64,000 nt of DNA from Deinococcus radiotolerans (GCF_014647435.1 NZ_BMPE01000002.1:1-64000), one strand, 5' to 3'; positions 1 to 13,784 are shown, counted from the stretch's first letter. The notes: generated from the sequence alone by a model not told the origin. Numbers and translations are program-made.

Positions 1-1342
<1,342 letters not shown>

Positions 1343-1474
1343 CCAGTCCGAAAAGCCCGATTTTGACGTGCTCTGCGGAGGAAAAGCAAACTGAGCGGTC
1401 TTCGCGGAATCTTTATGGTCCCATCAGACAAGCGTCATGTACGATAAAATCGCGCTTTTAGGCCATTCTCAGGG

Positions 1475-1504
1475 TTGACCCGCTCTCTTTCATCCCTGTA
1501 TCAT
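1475..1504 (+). promoter_or_regulatory. promoter of the S-layer gene
   Basis: TTGACC (1475-1480) and TATCAT (1499-1504) are separated by 18 bp, with TG directly before the -10. This gives an mRNA leader of about 160 nt before the slpA ATG. A weaker TTGACG/CAAACT pair starts at about 1364. A strong promoter fits an abundant envelope protein. Confidence 0.7.
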
Positions 1505-1669
1505 CCGCCTGATCTGACACGTCTGAACCGATAGGCAAAGAATGTCAGGTTGCGCGAAGGACACCGGAACGGCGAACAGCACTGGGAGAGGAAACCCGGC
1601 AACTCGCCCCACCGTCACCTTAAGAGCCGAGAACGTGCTCCGCCGCGCGACGACCTTTTGGGGGTTCAT

Positions 1670-4819
<3,150 letters not shown>

Positions 4820-4837
4820 AGTTCACCAGCTGAATGA

Positions 4838-4868
4838 ACTCCCCGCCCTGTGCGGGGGGTTCTTCTTT
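4838..4868 (+). terminator. terminator after slpA
   Basis: CCCCGC (4841-4846), loop CCTGT and GCGGGG (4852-4857) are followed by GGTTCTTCTTT. Confidence 0.85.
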
Positions 4869-4912
4869 ACTCCTTGTGCGTTCAGGTCGGGCCTCCTGAA
4901 GCGTTGAGTGGT

Positions 4913-4918
4913 TAGAAT
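4913..4918 (+). promoter_or_regulatory. leaderless -10 box of ppaC
   Basis: TAGAAT lies 6 nt before the ppaC ATG at 4925, which would place the transcription start at or next to the start codon. No Shine-Dalgarno sequence and no convincing -35 are seen. Confidence 0.6.
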
Positions 4919-4924
4919 CGACTC

Positions 4925-5869
4925 ATGCTTGCTGTTTTCGGCCACCTGAATCCCGATACTGATGCCATCACGGCCGCGCTGGTGTACGCCCGTTTGCTCA
5001 CGCGGCAGGGTGTGGACGCGACCGCGTACCGCCTGGGGAACCTGAACTTTGAGACGGCGTTCGTGCTGCGTGAGGCAGGCATGGAGGCGCCTGCGCTGCT
5101 ACCTGAACTGCCTGCCGGGTCGGCAGTGGCGCTTGTGGATCACAACGAGAGTGCGCAGTCCGTGCCGAATCTCGCGGAGCTGATGGTGACGCGCGTCGTG
5201 GATCACCACAAGCTGGGCGACCTGACGACGGCGCAGCCGCCGTACCTGCGCTTCGAGCCGGTGGGATGCACGGGGACGATCCTGCTGAAGCTGCACCGCG
5301 AGGCGGGGCTGAGCGTGGAGCCGCTGGACGCCCGGCTGATGCTCAGCGCGATCCTGAGTGACACCCTGCATTTCCGTAGTCCTACCACCACCCAGGAGGA
5401 CCGGGACGCCGTGGCGTTCCTGGCGCCCGCAGCTGGTATTGAGGATGTGGAGGCGTACGCGCTGGCCATGTTCGCCGCGAAGAGCGACCTGGGGGATACG
5501 CCGGCTGACACGCTGCTGCGCATGGATTACAAGGTGTTCCCGTTCGGTGACCCGGTGGCCCCGCACAGCTGGGGCATTGGCGTGATCGAGACCACCAACC
5601 CCGGGTACGTGCTCGGGCGTCAGGCGGAACTGCTCGCGGCGATGGATCAGGCCAAGGCGCAGGACGGCCTGAGCGGCGTGCTGCTGAGCGTGGTGGACAT
5701 CCTGAACGAGACGAACCGCACGCTGGTGCTGAGCGCCACGGAGGAGAAGGTACTGCGTGAGGCCTTCGGTGCGGCCGTGGACGGCCAGGTGGCGAACCTG
5801 GGTGGGCGAATCAGCCGGAAGAAGCAGATCGTGCCGACCCTAGAAGGGTACTTCGCGCCTCAGGGCTGA
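4925..5869 (+). CDS. ppaC: manganese-dependent (family II) inorganic pyrophosphatase
   Basis: Hydrolyses pyrophosphate to phosphate in the cytoplasm, pulling biosynthetic reactions forward. 314 aa, the usual family II length. DHH-superfamily motifs are all present: GHLNPDTD (metal ligands His7, Asp11, Asp13), DHNE, VDHHKLGDL, and the C-terminal substrate motif GGRISRKKQIVP. The start at 4925 is set by the -10 box six bases upstream. Confidence 0.96.
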   Translation: MLAVFGHLNPDTDAITAALVYARLLTRQGVDATAYRLGNLNFETAFVLREAGMEAPALLPELPAGSAVALVDHNESAQSVPNLAELMVTRVVDHHKLGDLTTAQPPYLRFEPVGCTGTILLKLHREAGLSVEPLDARLMLSAILSDTLHFRSPTTTQEDRDAVAFLAPAAGIEDVEAYALAMFAAKSDLGDTPADTLLRMDYKVFPFGDPVAPHSWGIGVIETTNPGYVLGRQAELLAAMDQAKAQDGLSGVLLSVVDILNETNRTLVLSATEEKVLREAFGAAVDGQVANLGGRISRKKQIVPTLEGYFAPQG

Positions 5870-5883
5870 ACACCGCGTTGCTG

Positions 5884-5915
5884 GAGGCCCGCTGTCCCAG
5901 GTGGAAGCGGGCCTC
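5884..5915 (+). terminator. hairpin between ppaC and folC
   Basis: GAGGCCCGC (5884-5892) pairs with GCGGGCCTC (5907-5915). There is no T-run, so the hairpin may be a weak terminator or an mRNA 3' stabiliser. Confidence 0.55.
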
Positions 5916-5936
5916 TGACCTGCGCCGTTCTGGCCC

Positions 5937-5942
5937 TATGCT
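5937..5942 (+). promoter_or_regulatory. leaderless -10 box of folC
   Basis: TATGCT ends 7 nt before ATG 5950. A -35-like CTGACC (5915-5920) lies 16 bp upstream. This box decides the folC start. Confidence 0.55.
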
Positions 5943-5949
5943 GGGGCGG

Positions 5950-7218
5950 ATGAGCGATGCGGGCGTATCGGGTGATCTGGCGTGGGTATTCGCGCGGCAG
6001 CGGTTTGGCATGCATCCTGGGCTGGGACGGGTTGAGGCGCTGCTGTCACGCCTGGGCGAGCCGCAGCGGGCGTTCCGCACGGTCCTGGTGGGCGGTACGA
6101 ACGGGAAGGGGTCCACGGCAGCGTCCCTGGCGGCGATGCTCCGCGCGGGGGGTGTGCGGGCGGGTCTGTTTACCAGTCCGCACCTGACGCGGTTCACCGA
6201 GCGGTTCGTGGTGGACGGCGCAGAGCTGCCCGAGGCGGAGGTCACGGCCGCGTTGGCGCAGATGAGGCCGCTGGCAGAGGAGGTGGGCGCGTCGTTTTTC
6301 GAGGTGATCACGGCACTTGGCGCACTGCTATTCCGGCGGGCGGGGGTGCAGGTGGCCGTGATGGAGGTCGGCCTGGGGGGACGGCTGGACGCCACGAACG
6401 CCCTCGATCCGGTCCTGAGCGTCCTGACGAACGTGGGCCTGGATCACACCGAGGTGCTGGGGGATACCCATGAGGCCATCGCGCGGGAGAAGGCCGGCAT
6501 CCTGCGGGCCGGGCGTCCGGCGGTGACGGGCGTGGCCCTGGACCTCCTGCCCATCCTGCGCGCTGAGGGGGCGGACCTGTGGGCACTGGGCCAGGAAGCT
6601 GAACTGCGCGTGCAGGGGCTTGGCTGGGACGGGTCGGAGGTGACCGTCGCCAGCCCATCCGGCACCGTGACGGTTCACACGCCGCTACTGGGTGCGCATG
6701 GGGCTGCGAACGCGGGGCTGGCGGCGCTGGCAGCCCTGCGCCTGGGCCTGAGTCCAGCGGCGGTGCAGGCCGGTGCGCGGGCCGTGCAGTGGCCCGGTCG
6801 GTTTGAGGTCATTCCCTGGCGGGGCACGCGCATGCTGCTGGACGGCGCGCACAATCCGGAAGGCGCGCAGGCGGTTGCGGCGGCCCTGCGGGCTCTGGGT
6901 GTAGAGGGATTGCCCGTGGTGTTCGGTGGCGCGGGCGACAAGGACCTCGCGGGCGTCGCGGCGGCCCTGCGCCCGCTGGCGTCGGCGGTGGTCCTCACTC
7001 GGGCGGTGCTGAGCCCCCGCGCCGCCGATCCGGCTGACCTGGCTGACCTCTTCCCCGGGGTGCCGCTGACCGTCACGGAGAATCCCCAGGCGGCACTGGA
7101 TGCCCTGGCTGCCCTGCGCGCGCCGCAGGCCCTGGTGTGCGGCAGCCTGTATCTGCTGGGCGAGGTGCGGCCCCTGCTGCTGGGCGAGTCGGCTGAGGAC
7201 CGCGAACGCTGGCAGTGA
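5950..7218 (+). CDS. folC: folylpolyglutamate synthase / dihydrofolate synthase
   Basis: Mur-ligase superfamily enzyme that adds glutamate to dihydropteroate and/or tetrahydrofolates using ATP. 422 aa from ATG 5950. Seen: ATP loop VGGTNGKGSTAASL near residue 37, an NVGLDHTEVLG central motif, and DGAHNPEGAQA in the C-terminal domain. An upstream TTG at 5878 and ATG at 5938 are in frame but would lie inside the hairpin or the -10 box, so I prefer 5950 with a leaderless mRNA. One enzyme probably does both reactions; the sequence cannot settle this. Confidence 0.93.
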   Translation: MSDAGVSGDLAWVFARQRFGMHPGLGRVEALLSRLGEPQRAFRTVLVGGTNGKGSTAASLAAMLRAGGVRAGLFTSPHLTRFTERFVVDGAELPEAEVTAALAQMRPLAEEVGASFFEVITALGALLFRRAGVQVAVMEVGLGGRLDATNALDPVLSVLTNVGLDHTEVLGDTHEAIAREKAGILRAGRPAVTGVALDLLPILRAEGADLWALGQEAELRVQGLGWDGSEVTVASPSGTVTVHTPLLGAHGAANAGLAALAALRLGLSPAAVQAGARAVQWPGRFEVIPWRGTRMLLDGAHNPEGAQAVAAALRALGVEGLPVVFGGAGDKDLAGVAAALRPLASAVVLTRAVLSPRAADPADLADLFPGVPLTVTENPQAALDALAALRAPQALVCGSLYLLGEVRPLLLGESAEDRERWQ

Positions 7219-7265
7219 CGGCTCCCGCGCCTCCGCCAGATGGCGCATCTGCCCTCAGGGCACAT

Positions 7266-7271
7266 TACCCT
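7266..7271 (+). promoter_or_regulatory. leaderless -10 box of the M32 peptidase gene
   Basis: TACCCT ends 7 nt before ATG 7279. Confidence 0.5.
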
Positions 7272-7278
7272 GGGGTCG

Positions 7279-8763
7279 ATGACCACCTTCACTGAACTGA
7301 GCCGCCGCCTGGGGCAGGTCAATGACCTGGGTGCCGCCGCGGGCCTGCTGTCCTGGGAGCAGGAAACCTTCATGCCGCCAGAGGCAGCCCGCGTGCGTGG
7401 CCTGCAACTGGCGACCCTGGCCGGTCTCGCGCACGACCTGTTCACCGCACCCGAGACCGGCGCACTCCTGGACGGCGTTCAGCCTGAGGGCGAGACGCAG
7501 TCGGCCATCGTGCGGGTCGCGCGGCGCGATTACGCGAAAGCCACGCGCCTGCCCGTGGCGTTCGTGGAGGAACACACCCGCGCGCAGAACGAGGCGCACC
7601 ACGCCTGGGTGCACGCCCGCGAGCACAGCGACTTCGCCAGCTTCGCGCCGTACCTGGAGCGCATGATGGACCTCGCGCGGCGTCAGGCGGACCTGCGGGG
7701 CTTTGATGATCATCCCTATGACGCCCTGATTGATGACTACGAGCCCGGCATGCGCGCCACTCAGGTCAGGGCCGTATTCGCGGACCTGCGCGACCGGACG
7801 CTGCCGCTGCTGGACCGGATCCGTGCGGCCGGGGACGCTGCGGACTACAGCGTCCTGACCCGCCCATTCCCCGCTGAGGCGCAGAAGGCCTTCGCGTGGC
7901 GCGTGGCGGGCGAGGCGTTCGGCCTGACCGGCGACTTCGCCCGGCAGGACGAGAGCGCGCACCCGTTCCAGTCGAACTTCAGCCGCAGCGACATCCGCAT
8001 CACGACCCGTGTGGAGGACTACTGGCCCGCGTGCCTGTTCGGCACATGGCATGAGGCCGGGCACGCCATGTACGAGCGCGGCGTGCACCAACGCTGGGAG
8101 CGCACCCCGGTGTCCGCCGGGGCGAGCCTGGGCGTGCACGAGAGCCAGTCGCGGATGTTCGAGAACCTCCTGGGCCGCAGCCTGCCGTTCTGGCAGCGCT
8201 ACTTCCCGCAGCTACAGGAGGCCGCGCCGCAGGTCACGGCGGGTCTGGACGCTGCCGGGCTGTACCGCGCCGTGAACCGCGTACAGCCCAGCCTGATTCG
8301 CGTGGAGGCCGACGAAGTCACGTACAACTTCCACGTGATGCTGCGCTTTGAACTGGAACTCGCGCTGCTGGAAGGGAGCCTCAGCGTGCGCGACCTGCCA
8401 GAGGCCTGGAACGAGAAGATGCAGGCGTACCTGGGCCTCACGCCGCCGGACGACGCGTCGGGTGTGCTTCAGGACATTCACTGGTCGGCGGGTCTGATCG
8501 GGTACTTCCCGACGTACACGCTGGGGAATCTCCTGAGCGTGCAGCTGCTGGAGGCCGCCCGACAGGATGCCGACGTCGCCTCGGGGATTGACCGTGCTGA
8601 ATATGGTCCCCTACGCGCGTGGCTCGTCGAGCGGGTGCACCAGCATGGCCGCAGCCTCACCCCGGCCGAGCTGACTGTCCAGGCCACCGGGCGGCCCCTG
8701 AGCGCCGACCCGTACGTGGCGTACCTGACCCGCAAGTACGGCGAGATCTACAACCTGGGTTGA
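7279..8763 (+). CDS. carboxypeptidase M32 (Taq-type metallocarboxypeptidase)
   Basis: Zinc/cobalt-dependent carboxypeptidase that trims C-terminal residues from peptides in the cytoplasm. 494 aa, the usual M32 size (about 500). Seen: the N-terminal signature LLSWEQETFMPPEA, the HExxH motif in GTWHEAGHAMYERG near residues 257-261, the following GVHESQSRMFEN carrying the third metal ligand Glu, and the M32 signature VEADEVTYNFHVMLRFELE. ATG 7279 is preferred over the in-frame upstream start at 7240 because of the -10 box between them. All four neighbouring genes on this strand seem to have their own promoters. Confidence 0.95.
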   Translation: MTTFTELSRRLGQVNDLGAAAGLLSWEQETFMPPEAARVRGLQLATLAGLAHDLFTAPETGALLDGVQPEGETQSAIVRVARRDYAKATRLPVAFVEEHTRAQNEAHHAWVHAREHSDFASFAPYLERMMDLARRQADLRGFDDHPYDALIDDYEPGMRATQVRAVFADLRDRTLPLLDRIRAAGDAADYSVLTRPFPAEAQKAFAWRVAGEAFGLTGDFARQDESAHPFQSNFSRSDIRITTRVEDYWPACLFGTWHEAGHAMYERGVHQRWERTPVSAGASLGVHESQSRMFENLLGRSLPFWQRYFPQLQEAAPQVTAGLDAAGLYRAVNRVQPSLIRVEADEVTYNFHVMLRFELELALLEGSLSVRDLPEAWNEKMQAYLGLTPPDDASGVLQDIHWSAGLIGYFPTYTLGNLLSVQLLEAARQDADVASGIDRAEYGPLRAWLVERVHQHGRSLTPAELTVQATGRPLSADPYVAYLTRKYGEIYNLG

Positions 8764-8773
8764 GGCAGCAACG

Positions 8774-8808
8774 GAAGCGCCCCGGCCAGCAGAAGGTCGG
8801 GGCGCTTC
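8774..8808. terminator. bidirectional hairpin between convergent genes
   Basis: GAAGCGCCCCG (8774-8784) pairs perfectly with CGGGGCGCTTC (8798-8808). It separates the M32 gene from the convergent small gene and has only short T-tracts. Confidence 0.7.
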
Positions 8809-8822
8809 TCGTCTGACGTGTC

Positions 8823-9074
8823 CTATACGGCTTGGCGGCGCTGGGCGTTCGTGACCAGGTACGCGCGGGCGGAGTTCAGCCAGGTCTGCGCGAGGTCACT
8901 GTGGGGGTGCTGGCGTTCGCGCAGGGCCTGGACACTGAGGTTCAGCTGGCGCTCGACGCGGCGGACGGCGCCCAGGCCGCCCTCGTTCTCGACCTCGATC
9001 AGGGTGTTCAGGAGGGTGGTGGGGTGGGCGTAGCCGACGCGGATGCTTTCAGCGATGGTGTCCAGGGCGCGCAT
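8823..9074 (-). CDS. small conserved hypothetical protein
   Basis: 83 aa, no recognised domain. It is largely helical and charged (MRALDTIAESIRVGYAHPTT ..., with RRVERQLNLSVQALRERQ in the middle) and has neither signal peptide nor membrane segment. AAGGAGT lies 5-6 nt before the ATG, and the protein composition is natural, unlike the overlapping plus-strand frame. It is transcribed divergently from ddrO, which may only be positional. Confidence 0.7.
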   Translation of the reverse strand: MRALDTIAESIRVGYAHPTTLLNTLIEVENEGGLGAVRRVERQLNLSVQALRERQHPHSDLAQTWLNSARAYLVTNAQRRQAV

Positions 9075-9202
9075 GGGGGGACTCCTTCCCGCCCACGGTG
9101 GGCGGCGAGGCGAGCAGGGTGAAATTCTGCTGTGGGCGAATCCTTCTTGTGATTACGATCTTAGCAGAGGGGATCGTGAAGGGCAAGAAGGGTTAATCCT
9201 TA

Positions 9203-9238
9203 TTCTGTCTTGACCGTAGCGGGGGGCGGTGTTACACT
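9203..9238 (+). promoter_or_regulatory. ddrO promoter with a possible RDRM-like operator on the -35
   Basis: TTGACC (9210-9215), a 17-bp spacer and TACACT (9233-9238) form a good sigma-70 promoter. The 17-mer at 9203-9219 (TTCTGTCTTGACCGTAG) overlaps the -35 and loosely resembles the published radiation/desiccation response motif (TTATGTCATTGACATAA-like). The left half fits only with one base of slippage, so the operator call is tentative. The promoter itself is well supported. Confidence 0.55.
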
Positions 9239-9372
9239 CCAACCAAGGCTCCCGTATTCTGCCCACAGGCAAACCCTGCGGCAGGAACACCCAGCCCCAG
9301 GCGGCACGCGCCCCCAGCCCCCATACGGGCTGGACCCGGCGTGAGGCCACGCCGCAGCCGAGGAGGTGAAAC

Positions 9373-9762
<390 letters not shown>

Positions 9763-9778
9763 CGTTCAGTGCCAATAA

Positions 9779-9812
9779 CCCCCACCAGTGACGGTGGGGG
9801 CTTCTTGTTCCA
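9779..9812 (+). terminator. terminator after ddrO
   Basis: CCCCCACC (9779-9786), loop AGTGAC and GGTGGGGG (9793-9800) are followed by CTTCTTGTTC. Confidence 0.88.
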
Positions 9813-9820
9813 TTCATCTC

Positions 9821-11515
9821 TTAGGCGGTCTGAAGCTCCGGACTCCCCGCGGAGCGGCTCAGCAGCAGCGTACCCGCCCCCCAGGTGCCGCCCACCAGCG
9901 CCAGAGCAAACGCCAGGGGCGGCAGACTCAGACTGGCCGCCACGGCACTTAGGCCCACCAGGGCGCCCACCGCGTCCGGCACCGGCAGGTGCGCGCGGTA
10001 CGCCAGCGTGCGCCCCGCGTCATAGGCACTGACACTGAGGCCCACAGCAATCAGCAGAACCGCCAGCGCCGCCGCCAGCAGGGCTGGACCCAGCAGCCCC
10101 GCCAGCGCCAACCCACCCGCCGGACCCAGCAGCGCCGCCAGCGACAGGACCCCCAGCGCCAGCGTCCGCACCGGCGCGTGGCGCTGCCGCCGCGCCAGCA
10201 GCGGCGCGAGCCCCGACACGAACAGCAGCAGCAGCGCCCCACCAGTCAGCCCGACAAACACCTGCGGCCACGCCGCGCCGCCCAGCCAGCCCAGCACTGG
10301 GCGGAAGGCCGCTGCGGTCACCGCACCCAGGCCACTGGGTGCCTGAATCTGCCTCGCCGCGCCGTCACCAGGCACCTGCCCCAGCAGCGCCGTGACATTC
10401 CCACCTACCGTCGCGCCCGCCTCACGGCGGATGTCGCCCAGCAGCGTCACGACCTCACCCTGAACCCGGGCGTCGGAGGCCAGCCGCACATTCCCACCCG
10501 CCGCGATTACGTTGCCGGGCACCGTGCCGTGCACAACCACGTCCCGTCCGAAGGTGACACTGCCGTGCGTGACCACCCCGTACAGCGCCGGCAGGGTCAG
10601 CGCGGCACTCACGGCAAACGCCAGCCCCCCGAACCGCTGGGCCACCGGTGCGGGCCGCCAGGTGACGGCCGCACTGGTCAGCAGCAGCAGCAGCAGGCCC
10701 ACGCCCGCCAGGGGCGACACCTGCGCGAGCAGGGTCTGCAGGACCAGCGCGCCCGCCGCGAGGTTTGGCCAGGCGCTGGACACAGCCAGCACCGTCAGCG
10801 CGACAAGCAGGGACACCACCATGATCAGGGGCGCCGGATTGCGCGGCCGGTTGCCAATCAGCGCTGCCGCCGCGGCCGGGGCGGGCGACAGCAGATCCGG
10901 CGGCGTGTGCCGCACCCGGCTCGCCACCGCAGCCGCGACGCTGCCGGGCAGTTTGGGCGTGGGCGGCGCGCCCTGTGCCAGAGCCTCCTGCAGGCGCAGG
11001 TCCTGCACGACAGCCGCCGCCACGCTGCGCGGCAGGGGCGGCGCCGTCAGCTGCGCCCCCAGGCGGACCTCACGCGCGGTGGCGGCCGCCACGCTCCGGG
11101 GCAGCTCGGGCATCCGGGCCAGGGCCTGATCGAGGCGCACGTCCCGCACGACGGCCGCCGCCACGCTGCGGGGCGGGGACGAAGGGAGGAAGGCCGCTGA
11201 CCCGGCCAGCTGCGTGTCCAGCGCGACCTCAGCCGCCACGGCCGCCGCCACCGAGCCCGGCAGGGCAGGGGAGACCAGCCGGGCCGAGATGAACACCTCG
11301 CGCGCCACGGCCGCCGCCACACTGCCCGGCGGACCCGGCGCCGCGCGCAGGGCCAGCGGCACCCGCGCCAGCCGCGCCCGCTGCCACTGCACCTCCTGCG
11401 GCGGCAGGGCGCGCAGCCGCTCGGCCTCGGCAGGGGTCAGTTCACCGTCCGCCTCGCGGTGCAGCAGCTCCAGCCACGCCCGCCCATCCCCTGGTTGAAG
11501 AGTCTCCACGCCCAT
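9821..11515 (-). CDS. polytopic membrane protein with six SVAAAV repeats and a bactofilin-like segment
   Basis: 564 aa, not recognised as a whole. Residues 12-40 resemble the N-terminal helix of anti-sigma factors (LELLHREADGELTPAEAERL) without the zinc Cys. Residues 62-201 hold six degenerate copies of (L/P)P(G/R)SVAAAVxxxV, with the Ser at 65, 88, 117, 141, 164 and 192. Several hydrophobic segments follow (about 230-330), then a short beta-helix-like stretch (VVVHGTVPGNVIAAGGNVRL ...) like polymer-forming bactofilin/DUF8173-type domains, and more membrane helices to the end. It begins 15 bp after moaC, so it is probably the last gene of that operon. An envelope-stress role is only a guess. 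Confidence 0.8.
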   Translation of the reverse strand: MGVETLQPGDGRAWLELLHREADGELTPAEAERLRALPPQEVQWQRARLARVPLALRAAPGPPGSVAAAVAREVFISARLVSPALPGSVAAAVAAEVALDTQLAGSAAFLPSSPPRSVAAAVVRDVRLDQALARMPELPRSVAAATAREVRLGAQLTAPPLPRSVAAAVVQDLRLQEALAQGAPPTPKLPGSVAAAVASRVRHTPPDLLSPAPAAAAALIGNRPRNPAPLIMVVSLLVALTVLAVSSAWPNLAAGALVLQTLLAQVSPLAGVGLLLLLLTSAAVTWRPAPVAQRFGGLAFAVSAALTLPALYGVVTHGSVTFGRDVVVHGTVPGNVIAAGGNVRLASDARVQGEVVTLLGDIRREAGATVGGNVTALLGQVPGDGAARQIQAPSGLGAVTAAAFRPVLGWLGGAAWPQVFVGLTGGALLLLFVSGLAPLLARRQRHAPVRTLALGVLSLAALLGPAGGLALAGLLGPALLAAALAVLLIAVGLSVSAYDAGRTLAYRAHLPVPDAVGALVGLSAVAASLSLPPLAFALALVGGTWGAGTLLLSRSAGSPELQTA

Positions 11516-11530
11516 ACGGTCTCTCTACGG

Positions 11531-12031
11531 TCAACCTTCGCCAGAAGTTCCCGGGGCCACGCGGTCATCCGCCGTGTAGTCCCCGCTCTTCCCACCAGAC
11601 TTCCCCAGCAGGCGAATGCCCGTCACCTCAATGGCCTTGCTGGCCGCCTTGAGCATGTCGTACACGTTCAGCGCCGCCACCGTCACGGCCGTCAGGGCCT
11701 CCATCTCCACGCCAGTCGGCGCGGTCGTCCGCACCCGCGCCCACACGTACACGCCCGCGGTCTCCACCGTCACGCGCACCTCCGCGCCCGACACCGGAAC
11801 CGGATGACACAGCGTGACCAGGTCCGCCGTGCGCTTGCAGCCCGCCAGTCCCGCCAGTCGCGCCACCGTCAGCGGATCACCCTTCGGATTCGTACCCGCC
11901 TCCAGCGCCGCTCGGGCCTCCGGGGGCAGCAGCACCCAGGCTTCCGCCGTGGCCTCCCGGGCCGTGCTGGCCTTCTCCGAAACGTCCACCATGCGCGGCA
12001 GACCGTCCCGGAAGTGCGTGAGCTCCGGCAC
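11531..12031 (-). CDS. moaC: cyclic pyranopterin monophosphate synthase
   Basis: Second step of molybdenum cofactor synthesis, converting the GTP-derived 3',8-cyclo intermediate to cPMP. 166 aa, normal size. Seen: [12 protein letters not shown], the [20 protein letters not shown] active-site region, and the [10 protein letters not shown]-terminal motif. It starts with GTG at 12031; GGAGG within the end of the upstream gene supplies the RBS, suggesting translational coupling. No other moa gene is in the window. Confidence 0.95.
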   Translation of the reverse strand: MPELTHFRDGLPRMVDVSEKASTAREATAEAWVLLPPEARAALEAGTNPKGDPLTVARLAGLAGCKRTADLVTLCHPVPVSGAEVRVTVETAGVYVWARVRTTAPTGVEMEALTAVTVAALNVYDMLKAASKAIEVTGIRLLGKSGGKSGDYTADDRVAPGTSGEG

Positions 12032-12032
12032 G

Positions 12033-12638
12033 TCAGTCCTCCGGAAGCTTCAGGTCCGCCAGCGACGCGAACGGATTCTGCTTCGCATGCAGCGAACCCG
12101 CCGGGGTGCCCAGCTCATCGTCGATCTCCTCGACCGGCACCTGCGCCATGTGCTCGCACGGCCCCTCGTTCAGGTCATGACCACACACCTGACACAGCCC
12201 CTTACAGGCCTCGTCATGCAGCACGCTCAGCGGCGCGCTCAGCAGCGTCGTCTCCGCCAGGTACGCACTCAGGTCCAGGTTTGGATCGCCGAACACCAGC
12301 ACCTCCTCACCGGTATCGGCCTCCTCCAGGTACGGCTCGGCCGCCGAGGGCTCGTAGCGCATCAGCGTACCTAACTGCACGTCTACAGGCACCTCCACGT
12401 CGCGCAGGCAGCGGGCGCACTCCATGATCAGCACCGGCTCGAAGGAGCCCTGTAGATACATCTCCGAGCCGCCCAGCGTGTTCACCGACACCTCGAAGGG
12501 CGCCGGGGAGGCAAAGCGCAGGGTGTGCAGCTGCCCGCCCTGCTCGTACTGGAGGTGATCAAGGTGCCCTTCTGCCTGCGCGTCATCCAGCGTGGACCGC
12601 ATCAGCGCACCCAGGTGAATCCGAGGTGAATCCGTCAT
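12033..12638 (-). CDS. DUF177 / YceD family protein
   Basis: 201 aa. YceD homologues influence 23S rRNA accumulation and usually lie upstream of rpmF; here rpmF is absent and moaC follows. Seen: [20 protein letters not shown], and a second Cys group [15 protein letters not shown], together the four-Cys pattern of the family that may bind zinc. The ATG at 12638 is chosen because TATGAT (12645-12650) lies 6 nt upstream (leaderless). The in-frame extension to 12683 would cross this box. Confidence 0.85.
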   Translation of the reverse strand: MTDSPRIHLGALMRSTLDDAQAEGHLDHLQYEQGGQLHTLRFASPAPFEVSVNTLGGSEMYLQGSFEPVLIMECARCLRDVEVPVDVQLGTLMRYEPSAAEPYLEEADTGEEVLVFGDPNLDLSAYLAETTLLSAPLSVLHDEACKGLCQVCGHDLNEGPCEHMAQVPVEEIDDELGTPAGSLHAKQNPFASLADLKLPED

Positions 12639-12644
12639 GCCCCC

Positions 12645-12650
12645 ATCATA
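12645..12650 (-). promoter_or_regulatory. leaderless -10 box of the DUF177-moaC operon
   Basis: TATGAT on the minus strand, 6 nt before the ATG at 12638. Confidence 0.55.
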
Positions 12651-12719
12651 GGCCCGCCCGGCTGACAGAACCCTGCCCCGCACCGCAAAACGCCTGGCAG
12701 GGCAGCCAGTGCACGAGGG

Positions 12720-13778
12720 TCAGGCCAGTTCCACGAGGCTTGCGTCACTGATCGTGAGTTTGTGCGTACGAGGCAGAGTGCGTCCTCCGCGTACCTGGGC
12801 CCGCACGCCGATCAGGCAGTCCTGAAGGCGAGTACTGACCTGCTCGATCTGCGCCCCCTCGTCCACCACGCTGTGCTCCACCTCAGCGCCACGCACCACC
12901 GAATTCGCACCGATACTCGTGAACGGCCCGATATAGGCATCCTCAATCAGCACGCCCTCGCCGAGCATGACCGGACCAACGATCTTGCTGCGCACGACCC
13001 GGGCAGACGCTGGAATGACGACCCGCCCGGACAGATGCGACTCGGTGACCTCCCCCTGAATGTCTTCCTCCAGCTGCTCCAGCAGCAGCCGGTTGGCATC
13101 CAGCAGGTCGGCCGGACGACCCGTGTCCTTCCACCAGCCCTGCACAGCCTGCCCCTGAACGTGTAAGCCCGCGTCAATCAGCCGCTGGATACCGTCTGTG
13201 ATCTCATACTCCCCACGCGCGGAGGGCGGCATGCCGTCCAGCATGTCGAAGATGTCAGGCGTGAAACAGTACAGGCCCGCCACCGCCAGATTGCTGGACG
13301 GATCCTTGGGTTTCTCGATGAGGCGGGTGATGCGGGTGCCATCAAGTTGCGCCACACCGAAGGCAGTAGGGTCAGGAACCTCCACAAGCGCAATCAGGGC
13401 ACTGGGACGATCATGCAGGAACGCCCGGATGAATGGGGCCGCGCCGTGCTCGAAGAGGTTATCTCCCAGGTACACGCAGAAATCATCCTGCCCTACCCAG
13501 TCCCGCGCCGTGAGCACCGCGTGCCCCAGCCCCAGCTGCTCATGCTGGTTGATCAAGGTAACCGACGCCCCAGGCGTGCCCTCTATTGCATGCTGAATCT
13601 CCGAGCGTGTGATGTCCGACACCACAATGCCAATCTCTGTAATACCTGCCTGCACCAGCGTTTGGATTGCGTGCCCGATGATTGGCCTCCCCGCCACACG
13701 CAGGACTGGCTTGGGGCGTGTATACGTCAGGGGACGCAGGCGCGTGCCGAGCCCGGCCGCAGGAATAATTGCTTTCAC
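12720..13778 (-). CDS. glucose-1-phosphate thymidylyltransferase, long form
   Basis: Makes dTDP-glucose from dTTP and glucose-1-phosphate, the entry to dTDP-rhamnose. 352 aa. Seen: N-terminal nucleotidyltransferase signature [24 protein letters not shown], metal/sugar motif [30 protein letters not shown], and a C-terminal left-handed beta-helix of hexapeptide repeats (about 245-335) found in the long RmlA-like form but not in the 299-aa RmlA at 25715. GTG start, read from a leaderless -10 (TACACT, 13785-13790, 6 nt upstream). Divergent from the polysaccharide operon that it probably serves. Confidence 0.9.
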   Translation of the reverse strand: MKAIIPAAGLGTRLRPLTYTRPKPVLRVAGRPIIGHAIQTLVQAGITEIGIVVSDITRSEIQHAIEGTPGASVTLINQHEQLGLGHAVLTARDWVGQDDFCVYLGDNLFEHGAAPFIRAFLHDRPSALIALVEVPDPTAFGVAQLDGTRITRLIEKPKDPSSNLAVAGLYCFTPDIFDMLDGMPPSARGEYEITDGIQRLIDAGLHVQGQAVQGWWKDTGRPADLLDANRLLLEQLEEDIQGEVTESHLSGRVVIPASARVVRSKIVGPVMLGEGVLIEDAYIGPFTSIGANSVVRGAEVEHSVVDEGAQIEQVSTRLQDCLIGVRAQVRGGRTLPRTHKLTISDASLVELA

Positions 13779-13784
13779 GCAATC

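Noticed and set aside
8832..9122. 96-residue plus-strand frame over the small conserved gene
   Set aside because: The minus-strand frame has a good RBS and a balanced composition; this one lacks an RBS and is Val/Gly/Gln-rich.
9989..11200. 403-residue plus-strand frame over the repeat-bearing membrane protein
   Set aside because: Gln/Arg-rich shadow. The minus-strand frame has membrane helices, regular repeats and sits in the moaC operon.
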